61,644 nt of DNA. Source: Rhizobiales bacterium 64-17. Lineage in GTDB: Bacteria; Pseudomonadota; Alphaproteobacteria; Rhizobiales; Xanthobacteraceae. Where the stretch lies: contig MKWA01000003.1 in assembly GCA_001899285.1 (NCBI GenBank), positions 108,574 to 170,217 of the forward strand, given 5' to 3'. A model generated the notes under the pieces. That model did not search any database, was not told the origin of the DNA, and saw nothing but the letters and a program-made list of their open reading frames with translations. Every line of letters starts with the position of its first letter. The stretch's first letter is position 1. Below are positions 17,223-27,442 of this stretch, in pieces. The position numbers and the translations under genes were made by a program.

Positions 17223-20200
17223 TTACGAGCACCCCGTCGTGCTGCCGCAGGTGTTGCACTTCATGCAGGTGCCGTTCCTCACCAGCGTGAAGTTCTGGCA
17301 CTCGCCGCAGGCTTCGCCTTCGTAGCCTTGCGCTTTCGCCTCGGCGCGCTTCTCGGCGACGCTAGGCTTTGCGGGAGCGGACCACGCCAGCGCCTCGAGC
17401 TTTTCGGTCGGTGAGAGCTTCTGCTCCGGCTCGGCCTTGAGCGCGACCGCGCCCGCGACGTCGCCGCGGGTGACGCCGGTGCCGATCGCCGACACGCTCT
17501 CGCCGCCAGTTGCGCCGCCGGACGACGCGCCGCCGGACACCAGCGACAGCTTGTCGGTGCGCGAGCGGGTGAGGCCCTTCGACACGAACTTGGTCGCGGC
17601 CGGCGCGCGGCCTTCCTGCTCGCCCTTGCCGAGCGCGTCGAAGTTGCCTTCGGACGGGTCGACGTGGCCGAGGTCGTAGCGCTCCAGATATGACACGGCG
17701 AGTTCGCGGAATACATAATCGAGGATCGAGGTCGCGAACTTGATCGTGTCGTTGCCCTGCACCGGACCGCTCGGTTCAAACCGCGTGAACGTGAAGGCAT
17801 CGACATATTCGTCGAGCGGCACGCCGTATTGCAGGCCGAGCGACACCGCGATGGCGAAGTTGTTGATGAAGGAGCGCAGCGCCGCGCCTTCCTTGTGCAT
17901 GTCGATGAAGATCTCGCCGAGCCGGCCGTCGTCGTATTCGCCGGTGCGCAGATAGACCTTGTGGCCGCCGACCACGGCTTTCTGGGTGTAGCCCTTGCGG
18001 CGGGACGGCAGCTTCTCGCGCTCGCGCAGCACGGTGACGCGCTCGACGATCTTCTCGACCATCTTCTCCACGACCTGCGTGGTGCGCGCCGCCATCGGCT
18101 GGGCGATCAGTGCCTCGACGGCATCCTCCTCATCGTCCTCGTCGGCGATGAGCTGCGAGTTGAGAGGCTGCGACAGCTTCGAGCCGTCGCGGTAGAGCGC
18201 GTTGGCCTTGAGCGCGAGCTTCCAGGACAGGAGGTAAGCCTCCTTGCAATCCTCGACCGTCGCGTCGTTCGGCATGTTGATGGTCTTGGAGATCGCGCCG
18301 GAGATGAACGGCTGCGCCGCCGCCATCATCCGGATATGGCTCTCGACCGACAGGAAGCGCTTGCCGGTGCGGCCGCACGGATTGGCGCAGTCGAACACCG
18401 GATAGTGTTCGGCCTTGAGGTGCGGCGCGCCTTCGACCGTCATCGCGCCGCAGACATGGATGTTGGCAGCTTCGATCTCGCGCTTGCCGAAACCGAGGGC
18501 TGCGAGCAGGTCGAACGAAGGAGAGGCGAGGTCTTCCGCCGGAATGTTGAGGGCGTCGCGGAGGAAGGCCTCGCCGAGCGTCCACTTGTTGAACGCGAAC
18601 TTGATGTCGAAGGCGGTCGGCAGCGCCTTCTCGATCTTGGCGATGGCGTCGTCGGTGAAGCCTTTTGCGCGCAAGGTGGTGTGGTTGATCGCCGGCGCCT
18701 GGCCGAGCGAGCCGTGGCCGACCGCGTAGGCTTCGATCTCGGCGATCTGCCCTTCGCTGTAGCCGAGCGTGCGAAGCGCTTCCGGCACCGCACGGTTGAT
18801 GATCTTGAAGTAGCCGCCGCCGGCGAGCTTCTTGAACTTCACCAGCGCGAAATCGGGCTCGATGCCGGTGGTGTCGCAATCCATCACGAGGCCGATCGTG
18901 CCGGTCGGCGCGATCACGGTGGCCTGCGCGTTGCGATAGCCGTGCTGCTCGCCAAGCGCGAGCGCCTTGTCCCACGCCGCCTTGGCGTGGTCGGCGAGCA
19001 TCGCATACTGGGCGCCGGCCGCCGAGACGGTGGCGAGATCGAGCGGCACCGGCGCGGTCGCGACCTGCTCGTAGCCGGCGCGTTCGCCGTGCGCCGCGCG
19101 GCGATGGTTGCGCATCACGCGCAACATGTGCTCGCGGTTCTTGGCGTAGCCGGGGAACGGACCGAGGCCCTTCGCCATCTCGGCGGAGGTTGCGTAGCTG
19201 ATGCCGGTCATGATCGCGGTCAGCGCGCCGCAGATGGCGCGGCCTTCGGCCGAGTCGTAGGCGATGCCCGAGGTCATCAGCAGGCCGCCGATATTGGCGT
19301 AGCCGAGGCCGAGCGTGCGGAATTCATACGAAAGCTCGGCGATCTCGCGCGAGGGGAACTGCGCCATCATCACCGAGACTTCGAGCACGATGGTCCACAG
19401 CCGCACCGCATGCTCGTAGCTGTCGACCTGGAACGCTCCGGTCTTCTCGTCGCGGAACGTCAAGAGGTTCAGCGAGGCGAGGTTGCACGCCGTGTCGTCG
19501 AGGAACATGTATTCCGAGCACGGATTCGACGCGCGGATTTCGCCGGAGGCCGGGCAGGTGTGCCAGTCGTTGACCGTGGTGTGATACTGCAGGCCCGGAT
19601 CGGCGGACGCCCATGCGGCGTGGCCGATCTTTTCCCACAGGTCGCGCGCATCGACGGACTTCGAGAGCTTGCCGTTCTTGCGCCAGGTGAGATCCCAGGT
19701 GCCGCCGGTCTCGACCGCTTTCAGGAAGCCGTCGGTGACGCGCACGGAGTTGTTCGAGTTCTGGCCTGCGACGGTGAGATAGGCTTCCGAATCCCAGTCA
19801 GTGTCGTAGGTCGGGAAGTCGATGTCGGTGTAGCCCTGCTTGGCGAACTGGATCACCCGCTTGATGTAGTTGTCGGGCACCATCGACTTGCGCGCGAGCT
19901 TGATCTCGCGCTTGAGGGCGGGGTTCTTGTCCGGGGTGAAGCAGTCGTCGCCCGAGCCTTCGCAGTTCACGCAGGCTTTCAGGATCGCCTTGAGGTGCTT
20001 CTGGTTGATCTTGGAGCCGGTGACGAGCGCCGCTACCTTCTGCTCTTCCTTCACCTTCCAGTCGATGTAAGTCTCGATATCCGGGTGGTCGACGTCGACG
20101 ATCACCATCTTCGCCGCGCGGCGCGTGGTGCCGCCGGACTTGATCGCGCCCGCGGCGCGGTCACCGATCTTGAGGAACGACATCAGGCCGGAGGAGCGGC

Positions 20201-20945
20201 CGCCGCCCGACAGCTTCTCGCCTTCGCCGCGCAGCGCGGAGAAGTTGGAGCCGGTGCCGGAGCCGTATTTGAACAGGCGCGCCTCGCGCACCCACAGGTC
20301 CATGATGCCGCCTTCGTTGACGAGGTCGTCGGCCACGGACTGGATGAAGCAGGCGTGCGGCTGCGGATGCTCATAGGCCGAGGCCGACTTGGTGAGCTGG
20401 CCGTTGAACGGGTCGACGTAATAGTGGCCCTGGCCGGGACCATCGATGCCGTAGGCCCAGTGCAGGCCGGTGTTGAACCATTGCGGCGAGTTCGGCGCGC
20501 ACATCTGCGAGGCGAGCATGAAGCGCAGTTCGTCGAAGAACGCCTGCGCGTCGGTCTCGTCCTGGAAGTAGCCGCCCTTCCAGCCCCAATAGGTCCAGGT
20601 GCCGGCCAGACGATCGAACACCTGCTTGGCGGAGGTCTCGCCGGTGGTGCGCTCCTTCTCCGGCAAAGCTGCAAGCGCGGCCTCGTCGGCCACCGAGCGC
20701 CAGAGGAAGGAGGGGACGTCGTTCTCTTCGACCTTTTTCAGCCGCGACGGCACGCCGGCCTTGCGGAAATACTTTTGCGCGAGGACGTCGGAGGCGACCT
20801 GAGACCAGAATTCCGGCACTTCCACATCGTCGGCGCGGAACACGACCGATCCGTCCGGATTCTTGATCTCGCTGACGGTCAATCGCCAGGCGATGTCCGC
20901 GTAAGCCGACTGTCCGTCTTTGGTGTAGCGCCGTTCGATCCGCAT
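17223..20945 (-). CDS. nrdJ: Vitamin B12-dependent (class II) ribonucleotide reductase
   Basis: Reduces ribonucleotides to deoxyribonucleotides using adenosylcobalamin, in aerobic or anaerobic conditions. The 1240-residue protein has the ten-stranded barrel with SNPCSEY and CNLASLN at the active site, a long alphaproteobacterial insertion, a TSCPD domain near residues 1010-1090 ([24 protein letters not shown]), and the C-terminal Cys-rich tail [14 protein letters not shown] that re-reduces the active site. The start at 20945 matches the usual [11 protein letters not shown] opening. The frame is open further upstream through a leader with no protein-like features. No nrdAB or nrdEF is in the window. 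A good promoter lies about 300 nt upstream. Confidence 0.97.
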   Translation of the reverse strand: MRIERRYTKDGQSAYADIAWRLTVSEIKNPDGSVVFRADDVEVPEFWSQVASDVLAQKYFRKAGVPSRLKKVEENDVPSFLWRSVADEAALAALPEKERTTGETSAKQVFDRLAGTWTYWGWKGGYFQDETDAQAFFDELRFMLASQMCAPNSPQWFNTGLHWAYGIDGPGQGHYYVDPFNGQLTKSASAYEHPQPHACFIQSVADDLVNEGGIMDLWVREARLFKYGSGTGSNFSALRGEGEKLSGGGRSSGLMSFLKIGDRAAGAIKSGGTTRRAAKMVIVDVDHPDIETYIDWKVKEEQKVAALVTGSKINQKHLKAILKACVNCEGSGDDCFTPDKNPALKREIKLARKSMVPDNYIKRVIQFAKQGYTDIDFPTYDTDWDSEAYLTVAGQNSNNSVRVTDGFLKAVETGGTWDLTWRKNGKLSKSVDARDLWEKIGHAAWASADPGLQYHTTVNDWHTCPASGEIRASNPCSEYMFLDDTACNLASLNLLTFRDEKTGAFQVDSYEHAVRLWTIVLEVSVMMAQFPSREIAELSYEFRTLGLGYANIGGLLMTSGIAYDSAEGRAICGALTAIMTGISYATSAEMAKGLGPFPGYAKNREHMLRVMRNHRRAAHGERAGYEQVATAPVPLDLATVSAAGAQYAMLADHAKAAWDKALALGEQHGYRNAQATVIAPTGTIGLVMDCDTTGIEPDFALVKFKKLAGGGYFKIINRAVPEALRTLGYSEGQIAEIEAYAVGHGSLGQAPAINHTTLRAKGFTDDAIAKIEKALPTAFDIKFAFNKWTLGEAFLRDALNIPAEDLASPSFDLLAALGFGKREIEAANIHVCGAMTVEGAPHLKAEHYPVFDCANPCGRTGKRFLSVESHIRMMAAAQPFISGAISKTINMPNDATVEDCKEAYLLSWKLALKANALYRDGSKLSQPLNSQLIADEDDEEDAVEALIAQPMAARTTQVVEKMVEKIVERVTVLREREKLPSRRKGYTQKAVVGGHKVYLRTGEYDDGRLGEIFIDMHKEGAALRSFINNFAIAVSLGLQYGVPLDEYVDAFTFTRFEPSGPVQGNDTIKFATSILDYVFRELAVSYLERYDLGHVDPSEGNFDALGKGEQEGRAPAATKFVSKGLTRSRTDKLSLVSGGASSGGATGGESVSAIGTGVTRGDVAGAVALKAEPEQKLSPTEKLEALAWSAPAKPSVAEKRAEAKAQGYEGEACGECQNFTLVRNGTCMKCNTCGSTTGCS

Positions 20946-21630
20946 CGGTCTTGCCCTCAATTCTCCGCCGGCGGCTCTGCGCCGACGATTATTCCCCGGC
21001 AGACCCGTCCGTGTCTGCCTCTCCAGCTCTTTGGCTCTTTTTGACGCCGCCGCCTGTGACTCAAATAGGTCCGATGCCGTGTCCGGATCAGTCCCCGTAC
21101 CCTGACACCACCGGATCCTTTGAGACCCGTTACGCAACACTCTCCCAGTCCCGGAACACCATCTCTGGTGCGGGCGAGGCACGACTTTGCGTCGTTCGGG
21201 AGGTCCGGGAGGGCCATGAACGCTGCCCGACCGAACATACTAAAACTAGGTGGACTCGCCGCACCCGTCAACAAGAGTTAGTGGTCAAATCTGAATCAAA
21301 CCCTAAGTCTTGTGTCATCCGTGTGAAACACGGGGACAAGCCGGCGAAACCGCTGTGGAGTATTGAGCGATCCGGCGGAGGCGGGAAGCGTTTTTCACAC
21401 CCGCTGTCACATAGGTTTTTATGCCCCCATGGCGGGCGGAAAATCGCGGAAAAATGGGGGTTGGCGGTTGGACGGGAACTGGGACCACGGACCGTCCGGC
21501 CGGGGATAACGCCGGGAAAACGGTAAGAGCGCGGATGCGCGAGTCTATGATTCTCGCCGCAGTCCCAACTGCTTAGGGTGCATCGGAATGGTCGGCGCCA
21601 AAACTGGCGCGATAACCCACGGCTGTGAAT
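20946..21630. other. 685-nt intergenic region: nrdJ leader plus unexplained sequence
   Basis: From nrdJ outward it holds a roughly 290-nt probable leader with several short hairpins on the minus strand (for example ACGAC/GTCGT and CACC/GGTG), the predicted promoter at 21243-21271, and about 350 nt in which I see no gene. Frames open across it lack protein-like composition. I saw neither the GCCACTG box nor the AdoCbl-riboswitch core, and no clear NrdR palindrome. Confidence 0.5.
21243..21271 (-). promoter_or_regulatory. Predicted sigma-70-type promoter of nrdJ
   Basis: On the minus strand TTGACG (-35, at 21271-21266), a 17-nt spacer and TAGTTT (-10, at 21248-21243). It would start transcription near 21236 and give an untranslated leader of about 290 nt. 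Confidence 0.45.
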
Positions 21631-22833
21631 TCAGCGTGTGGCGGGTGGAACCGCCGGATTCGCTGGTTCCGCCGGCTTGGTGAGCAGTTCAAAGGCTTGC
21701 GTGAGTGTGCTGCCGGCAGCGCCGTTGCGGGCATCGTTGCCACGCTGTCCGGGAGTGGCGTCGGCGACCGGCTGACCGAGCCCCGCGCCGAGGGGCCGCT
21801 CGGCTTCGCCCCCGACCGCATAGAATCGGTCGCCGATGACCCCTGCGGCAAAGCCGGTGCGGGGCAGCGGCGGAGCCGGCAGAGCCGACCAGCGGTTGGC
21901 GCCCGGATCGAAACCGATCAGCGTGCGGGCACTCTCGCCGGCTTCGGGTATCGGTGTTCCGCCGGCGACCAGAATGAGGTTGCGCCAAACAGTGGCGGTA
22001 GCGTCCCCGCGCGGCGCGGGCAGACGCGCCAGCGGCGCGCTCCAGCGGTCGGCGGCGGGATCGTAGGCTTCGACCACATCGACGTCGCTGCCATTGGCGA
22101 AGGCCGATCCAATCCGCCCGCCGATCACATAGATGCCGCCGGTCATCGCCGCCGCCGCTGCGCCGGTGCGCGGCGTCGGCAGCGGCGCGCGGGCGGTCCA
22201 TTGATCGGTCTTGAGATCGTAGGCATCGACGCGCGCCAGCACCTCGTGCCGCCGTTTGCCGTCGATGGTGGTTTGGCCGGAGGCGGGGGCGGCGCCGCCG
22301 ATCACATAAAGCTGCCCGTCAGCGGCCGCGACCGCGGCGCCACCGCGCGGGACTGGTAGCGGCTTGAGCGCTTTCCAGGCGTCGCCCGCCGGGTCGTATT
22401 CCCATGCGAGATCGACCGGCTGCCAGCCGATGCCGCTCTCCGGACGCTTGAAGCCGCCGAACACATAGATGCGGTCGCCGTAGCTGACGACGGCCGCATG
22501 ATGCACCGGCACCGGCATCGCTTTGCGTGCCGACCACTGGCCGGTCGCGGCATCGAACATGACCATCGCGCCGCTTGGCCGCGCACTATCGCGACCACCG
22601 AGCACGAACAGCCGGCCGTTGACGACCGCGCCAGTGAGGTCGGTAGCCGGGTGCGGCAGCGGCGCGAGCGTCAGCCAGGCCCGTTCGGCGGTTTTCGGTG
22701 GCGCCGGAGCCGGCGAATCCTCCGCCCAGGCCGGCGCCAGTCCCGTCAGGATCAGGGCGACCGCAAGCGCCGGCAGCCGTATGGCCCTCTGTCGTGTCCG
22801 CTGCCGATCCGTCACCGCAACCCCGTTCGTCAT
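21631..22833 (-). CDS. Exported six-bladed Kelch-repeat protein
   Basis: A 400-residue protein with a basic N-terminus and signal peptide (LPALAVALILTGLAPAWAE) followed by a beta-propeller. Six Kelch blades can be counted from their conserved turn: RLFVLGG, RIYVFGG, QLYVIGG, GIYVIGG, LILVAGG and RFYAVGG, each preceded by a W-x-x-x-x-P/L strand such as WLTLAPLP or WTARAPLP. After the propeller comes a short Pro/Ala-rich tail. Bacterial relatives include sialic-acid mutarotases and adhesion proteins, but nothing here identifies a ligand. The ATG at 22833 is preferred; the open frame continues to a TTG at 22935 without conserved features. Confidence 0.85.
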   Translation of the reverse strand: MTNGVAVTDRQRTRQRAIRLPALAVALILTGLAPAWAEDSPAPAPPKTAERAWLTLAPLPHPATDLTGAVVNGRLFVLGGRDSARPSGAMVMFDAATGQWSARKAMPVPVHHAAVVSYGDRIYVFGGFKRPESGIGWQPVDLAWEYDPAGDAWKALKPLPVPRGGAAVAAADGQLYVIGGAAPASGQTTIDGKRRHEVLARVDAYDLKTDQWTARAPLPTPRTGAAAAAMTGGIYVIGGRIGSAFANGSDVDVVEAYDPAADRWSAPLARLPAPRGDATATVWRNLILVAGGTPIPEAGESARTLIGFDPGANRWSALPAPPLPRTGFAAGVIGDRFYAVGGEAERPLGAGLGQPVADATPGQRGNDARNGAAGSTLTQAFELLTKPAEPANPAVPPATR

Positions 22834-22979
22834 CCGCGTCGCGGCACGATAATCGGCTGTCCGCGCGATGCAATCGGGGTCGGAGAGGGGTTGTCCCTGA
22901 ACTGGACAGGCCGGGTGTGAAGTGGCAGAAGGCAACCGATCCTCACGGGGCGCATCCCACAGGGCCTGTATCTGCCGCC

Positions 22980-23390
22980 ATGAAACGTTTTCTGCTGCTG
23001 TGCTTCACCTGGTGGAGCGGAACCACGTTCGGAACCAATCTCTGGACGCGGCTCTATGGCGAGGCGGTGGGCGAGGACGAATTTGGCAACCGCTATTACC
23101 GCACGCGCGGCGGCAAGATCGATCCGACGCTCGGCTTCGAGCGGCGCTGGGTGATCTACAACGGCTATGCCGAAGCCTCGACGATCCCGCCGGCCTGGCA
23201 CGGCTGGATCCATCACACCGTCGACACGCCGCCGACCGAGGAAAACTACCGGCCGCGCGCGTGGCAGAAGCCGCATCGCCAGAATTTGACCGGCACGCCC
23301 GGCGCCTATCGGCCGAGCGGCTCGACGCTCGCGTCCGGCCGCCGTCCGCACGCCACCGGCGACTACAAGGCGTGGACGCCAAATCGCTGA
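22980..23390 (+). CDS. NADH:ubiquinone oxidoreductase accessory subunit, NDUFA12 family
   Basis: A 136-residue homologue of the mitochondrial complex I subunit NDUFA12 (B17.2), a known supernumerary subunit of alphaproteobacterial complex I. The signature GEDEFGNRYYR is followed by RRWVIYNGYAEASTIPPAWHGWIHH and a Pro/Arg-rich C-terminus. The ATG at 22980 is the natural start. In related genomes it stands apart from the nuo operon beside a DUF2155 gene and aat, as here. Confidence 0.95.
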   Translation: MKRFLLLCFTWWSGTTFGTNLWTRLYGEAVGEDEFGNRYYRTRGGKIDPTLGFERRWVIYNGYAEASTIPPAWHGWIHHTVDTPPTEENYRPRAWQKPHRQNLTGTPGAYRPSGSTLASGRRPHATGDYKAWTPNR

Positions 23391-23547
23391 AATCTGCCGC
23401 TAACCTCCGCCGCCTGACATCCTGCTGCAGCCGCAAGGACGCCCCGTGCGCGCCTTTCGCACGCCCTTCCGCCGCCGTATTCGCCATGTTAACCGGACGG
23501 CGGGGCGGGAGCCGAATCCCGCGACCCGCGAGGTTCGACCGGGGCTG

Positions 23548-24537
23548 ATGACCAAACTCCTCCCGCCCAAGCTTCTGCCGATCGTCACACTGTCGGCGGC
23601 CTCGCTGGCTGTCGTTATGGCAACCGCTTTGCCTGCGCAGGCGCAGTTCCGCGACATTTTCCAGGATCCGCCGCCGCGTCCGCCGGCCGATATCCGCAAT
23701 GCGCCGCCGCAGCGTACGCTGCCGCCGCCGCAGAACGTGGCGCCGCAGAATATTCCGCAGCGGGGGCGGACGGTGAGCCCGGACGTGCCGCCGTCGCAGC
23801 CGCTGCCGGCGCCAATGGCGCTGCCGCCGCAGAACCGCCCCGGCGGTGGTGTGATCCAGACCGCGCCGCTCGCGCCGTTGCCGGGTGGTCCGGTGGCGCC
23901 GCAGCCACCGCCCGGCGAGCAGCCGCAGATCATCGAGCCGCAGCAGCAGCGTCAGGCGACACCGTCGCCGACACCGGGTCTGCCGCCAGGACAGCGCCAG
24001 CCGCGCGGTGCGCCGCAGCAGCCGGCCGATACGTCGCCGCAGCCGGGCGACGAAATCGTCGTTGAACCGCCGCCGCAGAAGATCGCCAACCCGAAGGCGG
24101 TGTTTGCCGGTCTCGACAAGATCACCGGGCGCATCATCAAGTTCGACGTGGATATCAACGAGACGGTGCAGTTCGGCGCGCTGCAGGTGACGCCGCGCGC
24201 CTGTTACACGCGGCCGCCGACCGAGACGCAGAACACCGACGGCTTTGTCGAAGTGGACGAGGTGACGTTGCAGGGCGAGACGCGGCGCATCTTCACCGGC
24301 TGGATGTTCGCGAGTTCGCCCGGCCTGCATGCGGTCGAGCATCCGATCTACGACGTGTGGCTGACCGATTGCAAAGGCGCCAAGCCCGACGTGACCGCCG
24401 AGGCACCGCCGGAGGCGGCGCCGAAGCCGGCCGCGCCACCGGCGCGCCGCGCGCCGCCGCAGCAACAGCGCCGTCCTGCGCCGCAGGCGCAGCAGCCGTT
24501 CCCGCCGTCGGCGTCGCCGCCACCGTTCCGTCAGTAA
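23548..24537 (+). CDS. Exported DUF2155-domain protein with Pro/Gln-rich linker
   Basis: A 329-residue protein: signal peptide ending ALPAQAQ near residue 33, then some 150 residues rich in Pro and Gln, the DUF2155 domain at about 185-285 (RIIKFDVDINETVQFGAL, ACYTRPPTE, GWMFASSPGL), and another Pro/Ala/Gln tail. Two conserved cysteines (ACYT and TDCKG) could form a disulfide. Function unknown; the domain is conserved beside NDUFA12 and aat across alphaproteobacteria. The ATG at 23548 sits directly before the signal peptide; a GTG at 23446 would bury it. Confidence 0.85.
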   Translation: MTKLLPPKLLPIVTLSAASLAVVMATALPAQAQFRDIFQDPPPRPPADIRNAPPQRTLPPPQNVAPQNIPQRGRTVSPDVPPSQPLPAPMALPPQNRPGGGVIQTAPLAPLPGGPVAPQPPPGEQPQIIEPQQQRQATPSPTPGLPPGQRQPRGAPQQPADTSPQPGDEIVVEPPPQKIANPKAVFAGLDKITGRIIKFDVDINETVQFGALQVTPRACYTRPPTETQNTDGFVEVDEVTLQGETRRIFTGWMFASSPGLHAVEHPIYDVWLTDCKGAKPDVTAEAPPEAAPKPAAPPARRAPPQQQRRPAPQAQQPFPPSASPPPFRQ

Positions 24538-24544
24538 TCGACCG

Positions 24545-25213
24545 TCATTCTCTGATGATCGCCAGCGCCTGCGTGCCGCCGATCTCCGGCGGCAGACGAT
24601 CGAACGCGGCTTCGCCGGTAAGCGCCTCGGCGAGCAGCGCCTGATAGCGCCGGCGCGGCACCTCGATCGCGCCGAACGACTGCAGGTGGCTGGTGATGAA
24701 CTGCGTGTCGAGCAGCGTGAAACCGCCGGCGATCAGCCGCGCCACCAGATGCACCAGCGCGATCTTCGACGCATCGGTGACGTGGTGGAACATGCTTTCG
24801 CCGAAGAACGCGCGGCCGAGCGCGAGACCGTAGAGCCCGCCGACCAGCGTCTCGCCATCATAGACCTCGACGCTGTGGCAGGCGCCGCGTTCGGCGAGCG
24901 CGACATAGAGCGCGCGGATGCGCTGATTGATCCAGGTACGCTCGCGGCCTCGCGCGGCGCCGGCGCAGCCGTCGATCACCGCCGGGAAGTCGCGGTCGGT
25001 GACAACACGCAACGCGGTGCCGCGCACCGTGCGCGCGAGCCGCGCGGGAATATGAAAACCGTCGAGCGGGATGATGCCGCGCTGTTCCGGCTCGACCCAA
25101 TAGAGCGCCGGATCGTCCGCGCTCTCCGCCATCGGGAAAATGCCACAGGCATAGGCTTTTAGCAGCACGTCCGGCGTGATCTCGAAGGATGTGGAGCTGT
25201 TACGGTTCGCCAT
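24545..25213 (-). CDS. aat: Leucyl/phenylalanyl-tRNA-protein transferase
   Basis: Adds Leu or Phe to the N-terminus of proteins that begin with Arg or Lys, making them ClpS/ClpAP substrates. The 222-residue product shows the family pattern [53 protein letters not shown] and TLLDTQF. Length is normal. It converges with the DUF2155 gene (7-nt gap) and diverges from the single-domain receiver gene. Confidence 0.95.
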   Translation of the reverse strand: MANRNSSTSFEITPDVLLKAYACGIFPMAESADDPALYWVEPEQRGIIPLDGFHIPARLARTVRGTALRVVTDRDFPAVIDGCAGAARGRERTWINQRIRALYVALAERGACHSVEVYDGETLVGGLYGLALGRAFFGESMFHHVTDASKIALVHLVARLIAGGFTLLDTQFITSHLQSFGAIEVPRRRYQALLAEALTGEAAFDRLPPEIGGTQALAIIRE

Positions 25214-25396
25214 TGGTTCCGTATCGCGTTTGTCCGGCGGGCATCACAGCGAGGCGTTGCGTGCTGGCACAGCCGTCTCCGCGCGCAGCGTTAACATATC
25301 CCTCACTATATCGGCTGCAAATTGTCGAAAGATTGAACGACATTTGCCGATGTCGCGTTGCGTAGCCGAAGCGTCCGTTGTGTCGGGGAGGGAGCC

Positions 25397-25768
25397 ATGG
25401 GTGTGTACCGGACCAAGGTTCTGCTGGTCGAAGACGAGAGCCTAATTGCCGAACTGGTGACCGAGGTTCTCGAAGAGCACGGTTTCGATGTTTGCGCCGT
25501 TGCTAGCGCCGAAGCGGGTCTCGCCCGTCTCGAGACCGACATGGGCATCGACGTGCTGTTCACCGACATCAATCTGGCAGGCGCCATGGACGGCGCGGAA
25601 CTCGCGCGCCGGGCGCGGGCGCTGCGGCCGGAACTGCCGATCGTCTACGCGTCGGGCCGGCACAATGCGGCGACCATCGCACCGCTGGTGTCGCGTTCAC
25701 TGTTTCTGAGCAAGCCGTATCGTCCCGAGGACGTCTGCACGCTGCTCGACCGCCTGACGCCGCACTGA
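25397..25768 (+). CDS. Single-domain response regulator
   Basis: A 123-residue receiver with nothing attached. The acidic pocket is VEDE at 11-14, the phospho-acceptor D57 lies in LFTDINL, and the conserved Lys K106 in LSKPY. The stretch between (IVYASGRHN ... SKPY) resembles the FAT GUY class of alphaproteobacterial single-domain regulators, which serve as phosphate shuttles or sinks in general stress signalling; that placement is tentative. GGGAGGGAG precedes the ATG at 25397. It faces the convergent kinase operon across a palindromic repeat. Confidence 0.87.
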   Translation: MGVYRTKVLLVEDESLIAELVTEVLEEHGFDVCAVASAEAGLARLETDMGIDVLFTDINLAGAMDGAELARRARALRPELPIVYASGRHNAATIAPLVSRSLFLSKPYRPEDVCTLLDRLTPH

Positions 25769-25826
25769 TCTCGGCTAGCGCAAAATCTGCTGAAGCTAAA
25801 TCGTCTGCGGCTCGTTTTTAAGTTTT

Positions 25827-25875
25827 GGGCGTGATCTTTTCGGAAAACCGGTTTCCACTTTTCCGGATCACGCCC
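25827..25875. repeat. 49-nt REP-like palindromic element, copy A
   Basis: The ends are GGGCGTGATC and GATCACGCCC, and the interior is CGGAAAACCGGTTTCC followed by ACTTTTCCG. It lies between convergent genes, and its last base (25875) is the G of the TAG stop codon of the kinase on the minus strand. Related to the copies at 42320-42368 and 52879-52923. It probably also ends transcription from both sides. Confidence 0.8.
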
Positions 25876-26981
25876 TACGGGGCAGGTTGCAGCGGCGCGC
25901 GCGGCCGCGTGGTCGCGAACGCGATCTCGATGCGGGTGCCGCGATGATTGGCATCGTGCTCGACCTTGGCGCCAAGCTTATCCGCCATTGCGCGAACGAT
26001 GCGCTGCCCGAGACCGCTCGACGTTCGTGACACCACAACGTTGCCCATGCTCGTGTTCATGCCGACGCCGTCGTCCTCGACGCTGACGACCGCGTGGTCG
26101 GGGCCTTGCGACTTGAGTCCGACGCGGATCGGGCCGCGATTCAAGCCCTTGTCGGACGGGTAGGCGTATTTCAGCGCATTCATGATCAGTTCGTTGACGA
26201 TCACGCCGACCGCGACCGCGCGGTCCGGGTCGGTTTCGACCGGCTCGGCGGCGATGGTGAGATGCGCGAGTTCGTCGCTGTCCGCCGAGACGCGCAGATC
26301 CTCGACCAGCGCGGTGAGATATTGATCGACCGCGACCGACTTGACGTTGTCGGAGGTGTAGAGGCGGCGGTGCACTTGCGCCACCGCCATGACGCGCGAG
26401 GTGGCGTTGATCAGCGCATCCTTCACGTCCTGGCTCGGATTGGCGTTGCCTTGCATCGACAGCAGCGAGGCGATGAGCTGCAGCGAATTGCCGACGCGAT
26501 GGTTGACCTCGCGCAACAGCATCGCGCGCTCGGTCGCCAACGCCTCGAACCGGTCGCGCGCGGCGCGCACTTCCGCTTCCGCTGCTTCCTTGGCGCGGCG
26601 CATCCGCATCGCCTCGACCGCGGTGGAGAATGCGGCGCGCAGTAGTGGAATAAACTCGCCGGTCGCATCCTTGACGACGAAGTCGAACGCGCCGGCTTTC
26701 AGCGCCGTGACTGCAAGCTTGCTGTCCTGCGCGCCGGTGACGAAGATCACCGGCGGATGGTCCGCCTTCTCGTGGATGCGGGCGAGGGTGGCCATGCCGT
26801 CGAGCCCCGGCATGTTCTGGTCGAGCGCGATCACGTCGAACGTCGGATCCGCCTCTAACTCGCGCAGACCGGTTGCGCCGTCCGGTGCGGTAACGACCTT
26901 GATCCCCTCGCGTTCGAGCGCGCGCGAGACCAGCCGGCAGATGCCGGGATCGTCGTCGACATAAAGGACGTTACGCGGCAT
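25875..26981 (-). CDS. Receiver-histidine kinase (REC plus HisKA_2/HATPase)
   Basis: A 368-residue soluble protein whose order is reversed from the usual hybrid kinase: an N-terminal receiver (YVDDD at 7-11, D54 in ALDQNMPG, K104 in FVVKD), a helical linker of about 30 residues, then a HisKA_2-type dimerisation helix with the phospho-histidine in REVNHRVGN (H161), and a HATPase domain (NELIMNALKY, EDDGVGM, SSGLGQRIV). Kinases of this class in alphaproteobacteria often feed the PhyR general stress response. It is the third gene of an operon, 8 nt behind the Rcp1-like receiver. Confidence 0.92.
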   Translation of the reverse strand: MPRNVLYVDDDPGICRLVSRALEREGIKVVTAPDGATGLRELEADPTFDVIALDQNMPGLDGMATLARIHEKADHPPVIFVTGAQDSKLAVTALKAGAFDFVVKDATGEFIPLLRAAFSTAVEAMRMRRAKEAAEAEVRAARDRFEALATERAMLLREVNHRVGNSLQLIASLLSMQGNANPSQDVKDALINATSRVMAVAQVHRRLYTSDNVKSVAVDQYLTALVEDLRVSADSDELAHLTIAAEPVETDPDRAVAVGVIVNELIMNALKYAYPSDKGLNRGPIRVGLKSQGPDHAVVSVEDDGVGMNTSMGNVVVSRTSSGLGQRIVRAMADKLGAKVEHDANHRGTRIEIAFATTRPRAPLQPAP

Positions 26982-26989
26982 GCTGTTTC

Positions 26990-27442
26990 TCAGTTTGTGG
27001 CTGGAACCTGGATGACCGAGAAGAACAGGCCGAGCTGACGGATCGCGTTGGCGAAATTCTCGTAGTCCACCGGTTTGGTGATGTAGACGTTGCAGCCGAG
27101 GTCGTAGCAGCGCTGGATCTCGGTGGCGTCGTCGGTGGTGGTCAGCACCACGACCGGAATCCGCTTGAGATGCTCGTTGCTCTTGACGCGGCCGAGGATA
27201 TCGACGCCGGTCATGTCCGGCAGATTGAGATCGAGCAGGATCAAGAGTGGCTTGTTCTTGTTGGTCGCGGCGGAGCCGTCCGGACCGAACAGGAACGAGA
27301 CCGCATCGGTACCGTTGGTGAACGGCGTGATCCGGTTGTTGACGCCGGCGCGGCGGATATTCTTCTCGATGAGGCGCGCGTGGCCCTCGTCGTCCTCGAT
27401 CATGATGATCTCGACGGGCTCCTGCGACATCTTGCTGTTCAT
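26990..27442 (-). CDS. Rcp1-like single-domain response regulator
   Basis: A 150-residue receiver of the type found with phytochrome and CHASE3 kinases. The acidic pocket IEDDEGHARLIEKN, D71 in LLDLNLPDMTG, VVVLTTTDD and K123 in YITKPVDY are all conserved. The ATG overlaps the stop codon of the kinase upstream by 4 nt (ATGA), so translation is coupled and that kinase is the likely phosphate donor. Confidence 0.92.
   Translation of the reverse strand: MNSKMSQEPVEIIMIEDDEGHARLIEKNIRRAGVNNRITPFTNGTDAVSFLFGPDGSAATNKNKPLLILLDLNLPDMTGVDILGRVKSNEHLKRIPVVVLTTTDDATEIQRCYDLGCNVYITKPVDYENFANAIRQLGLFFSVIQVPATN

Noticed and set aside
20946-21182. N-terminal extension of nrdJ by 79 codons
   Set aside because: The extension has no family similarity, the family start MRIERRY is at 20945, and a promoter and leader explain the region better.
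20946-21300. Adenosylcobalamin riboswitch before nrdJ
   Set aside because: I looked for the GCCACTG B12 box and the conserved core on the minus strand and did not find them.
20951-21526. Plus-strand 191-residue frame upstream of nrdJ
   Set aside because: No ribosome binding site, no protein-like pattern, and it overlaps the nrdJ leader and promoter.
23640-24060. Tandem DNA repeat in the DUF2155 gene
   Set aside because: The repetition comes from Pro/Gln codons in a low-complexity linker and has no fixed period.
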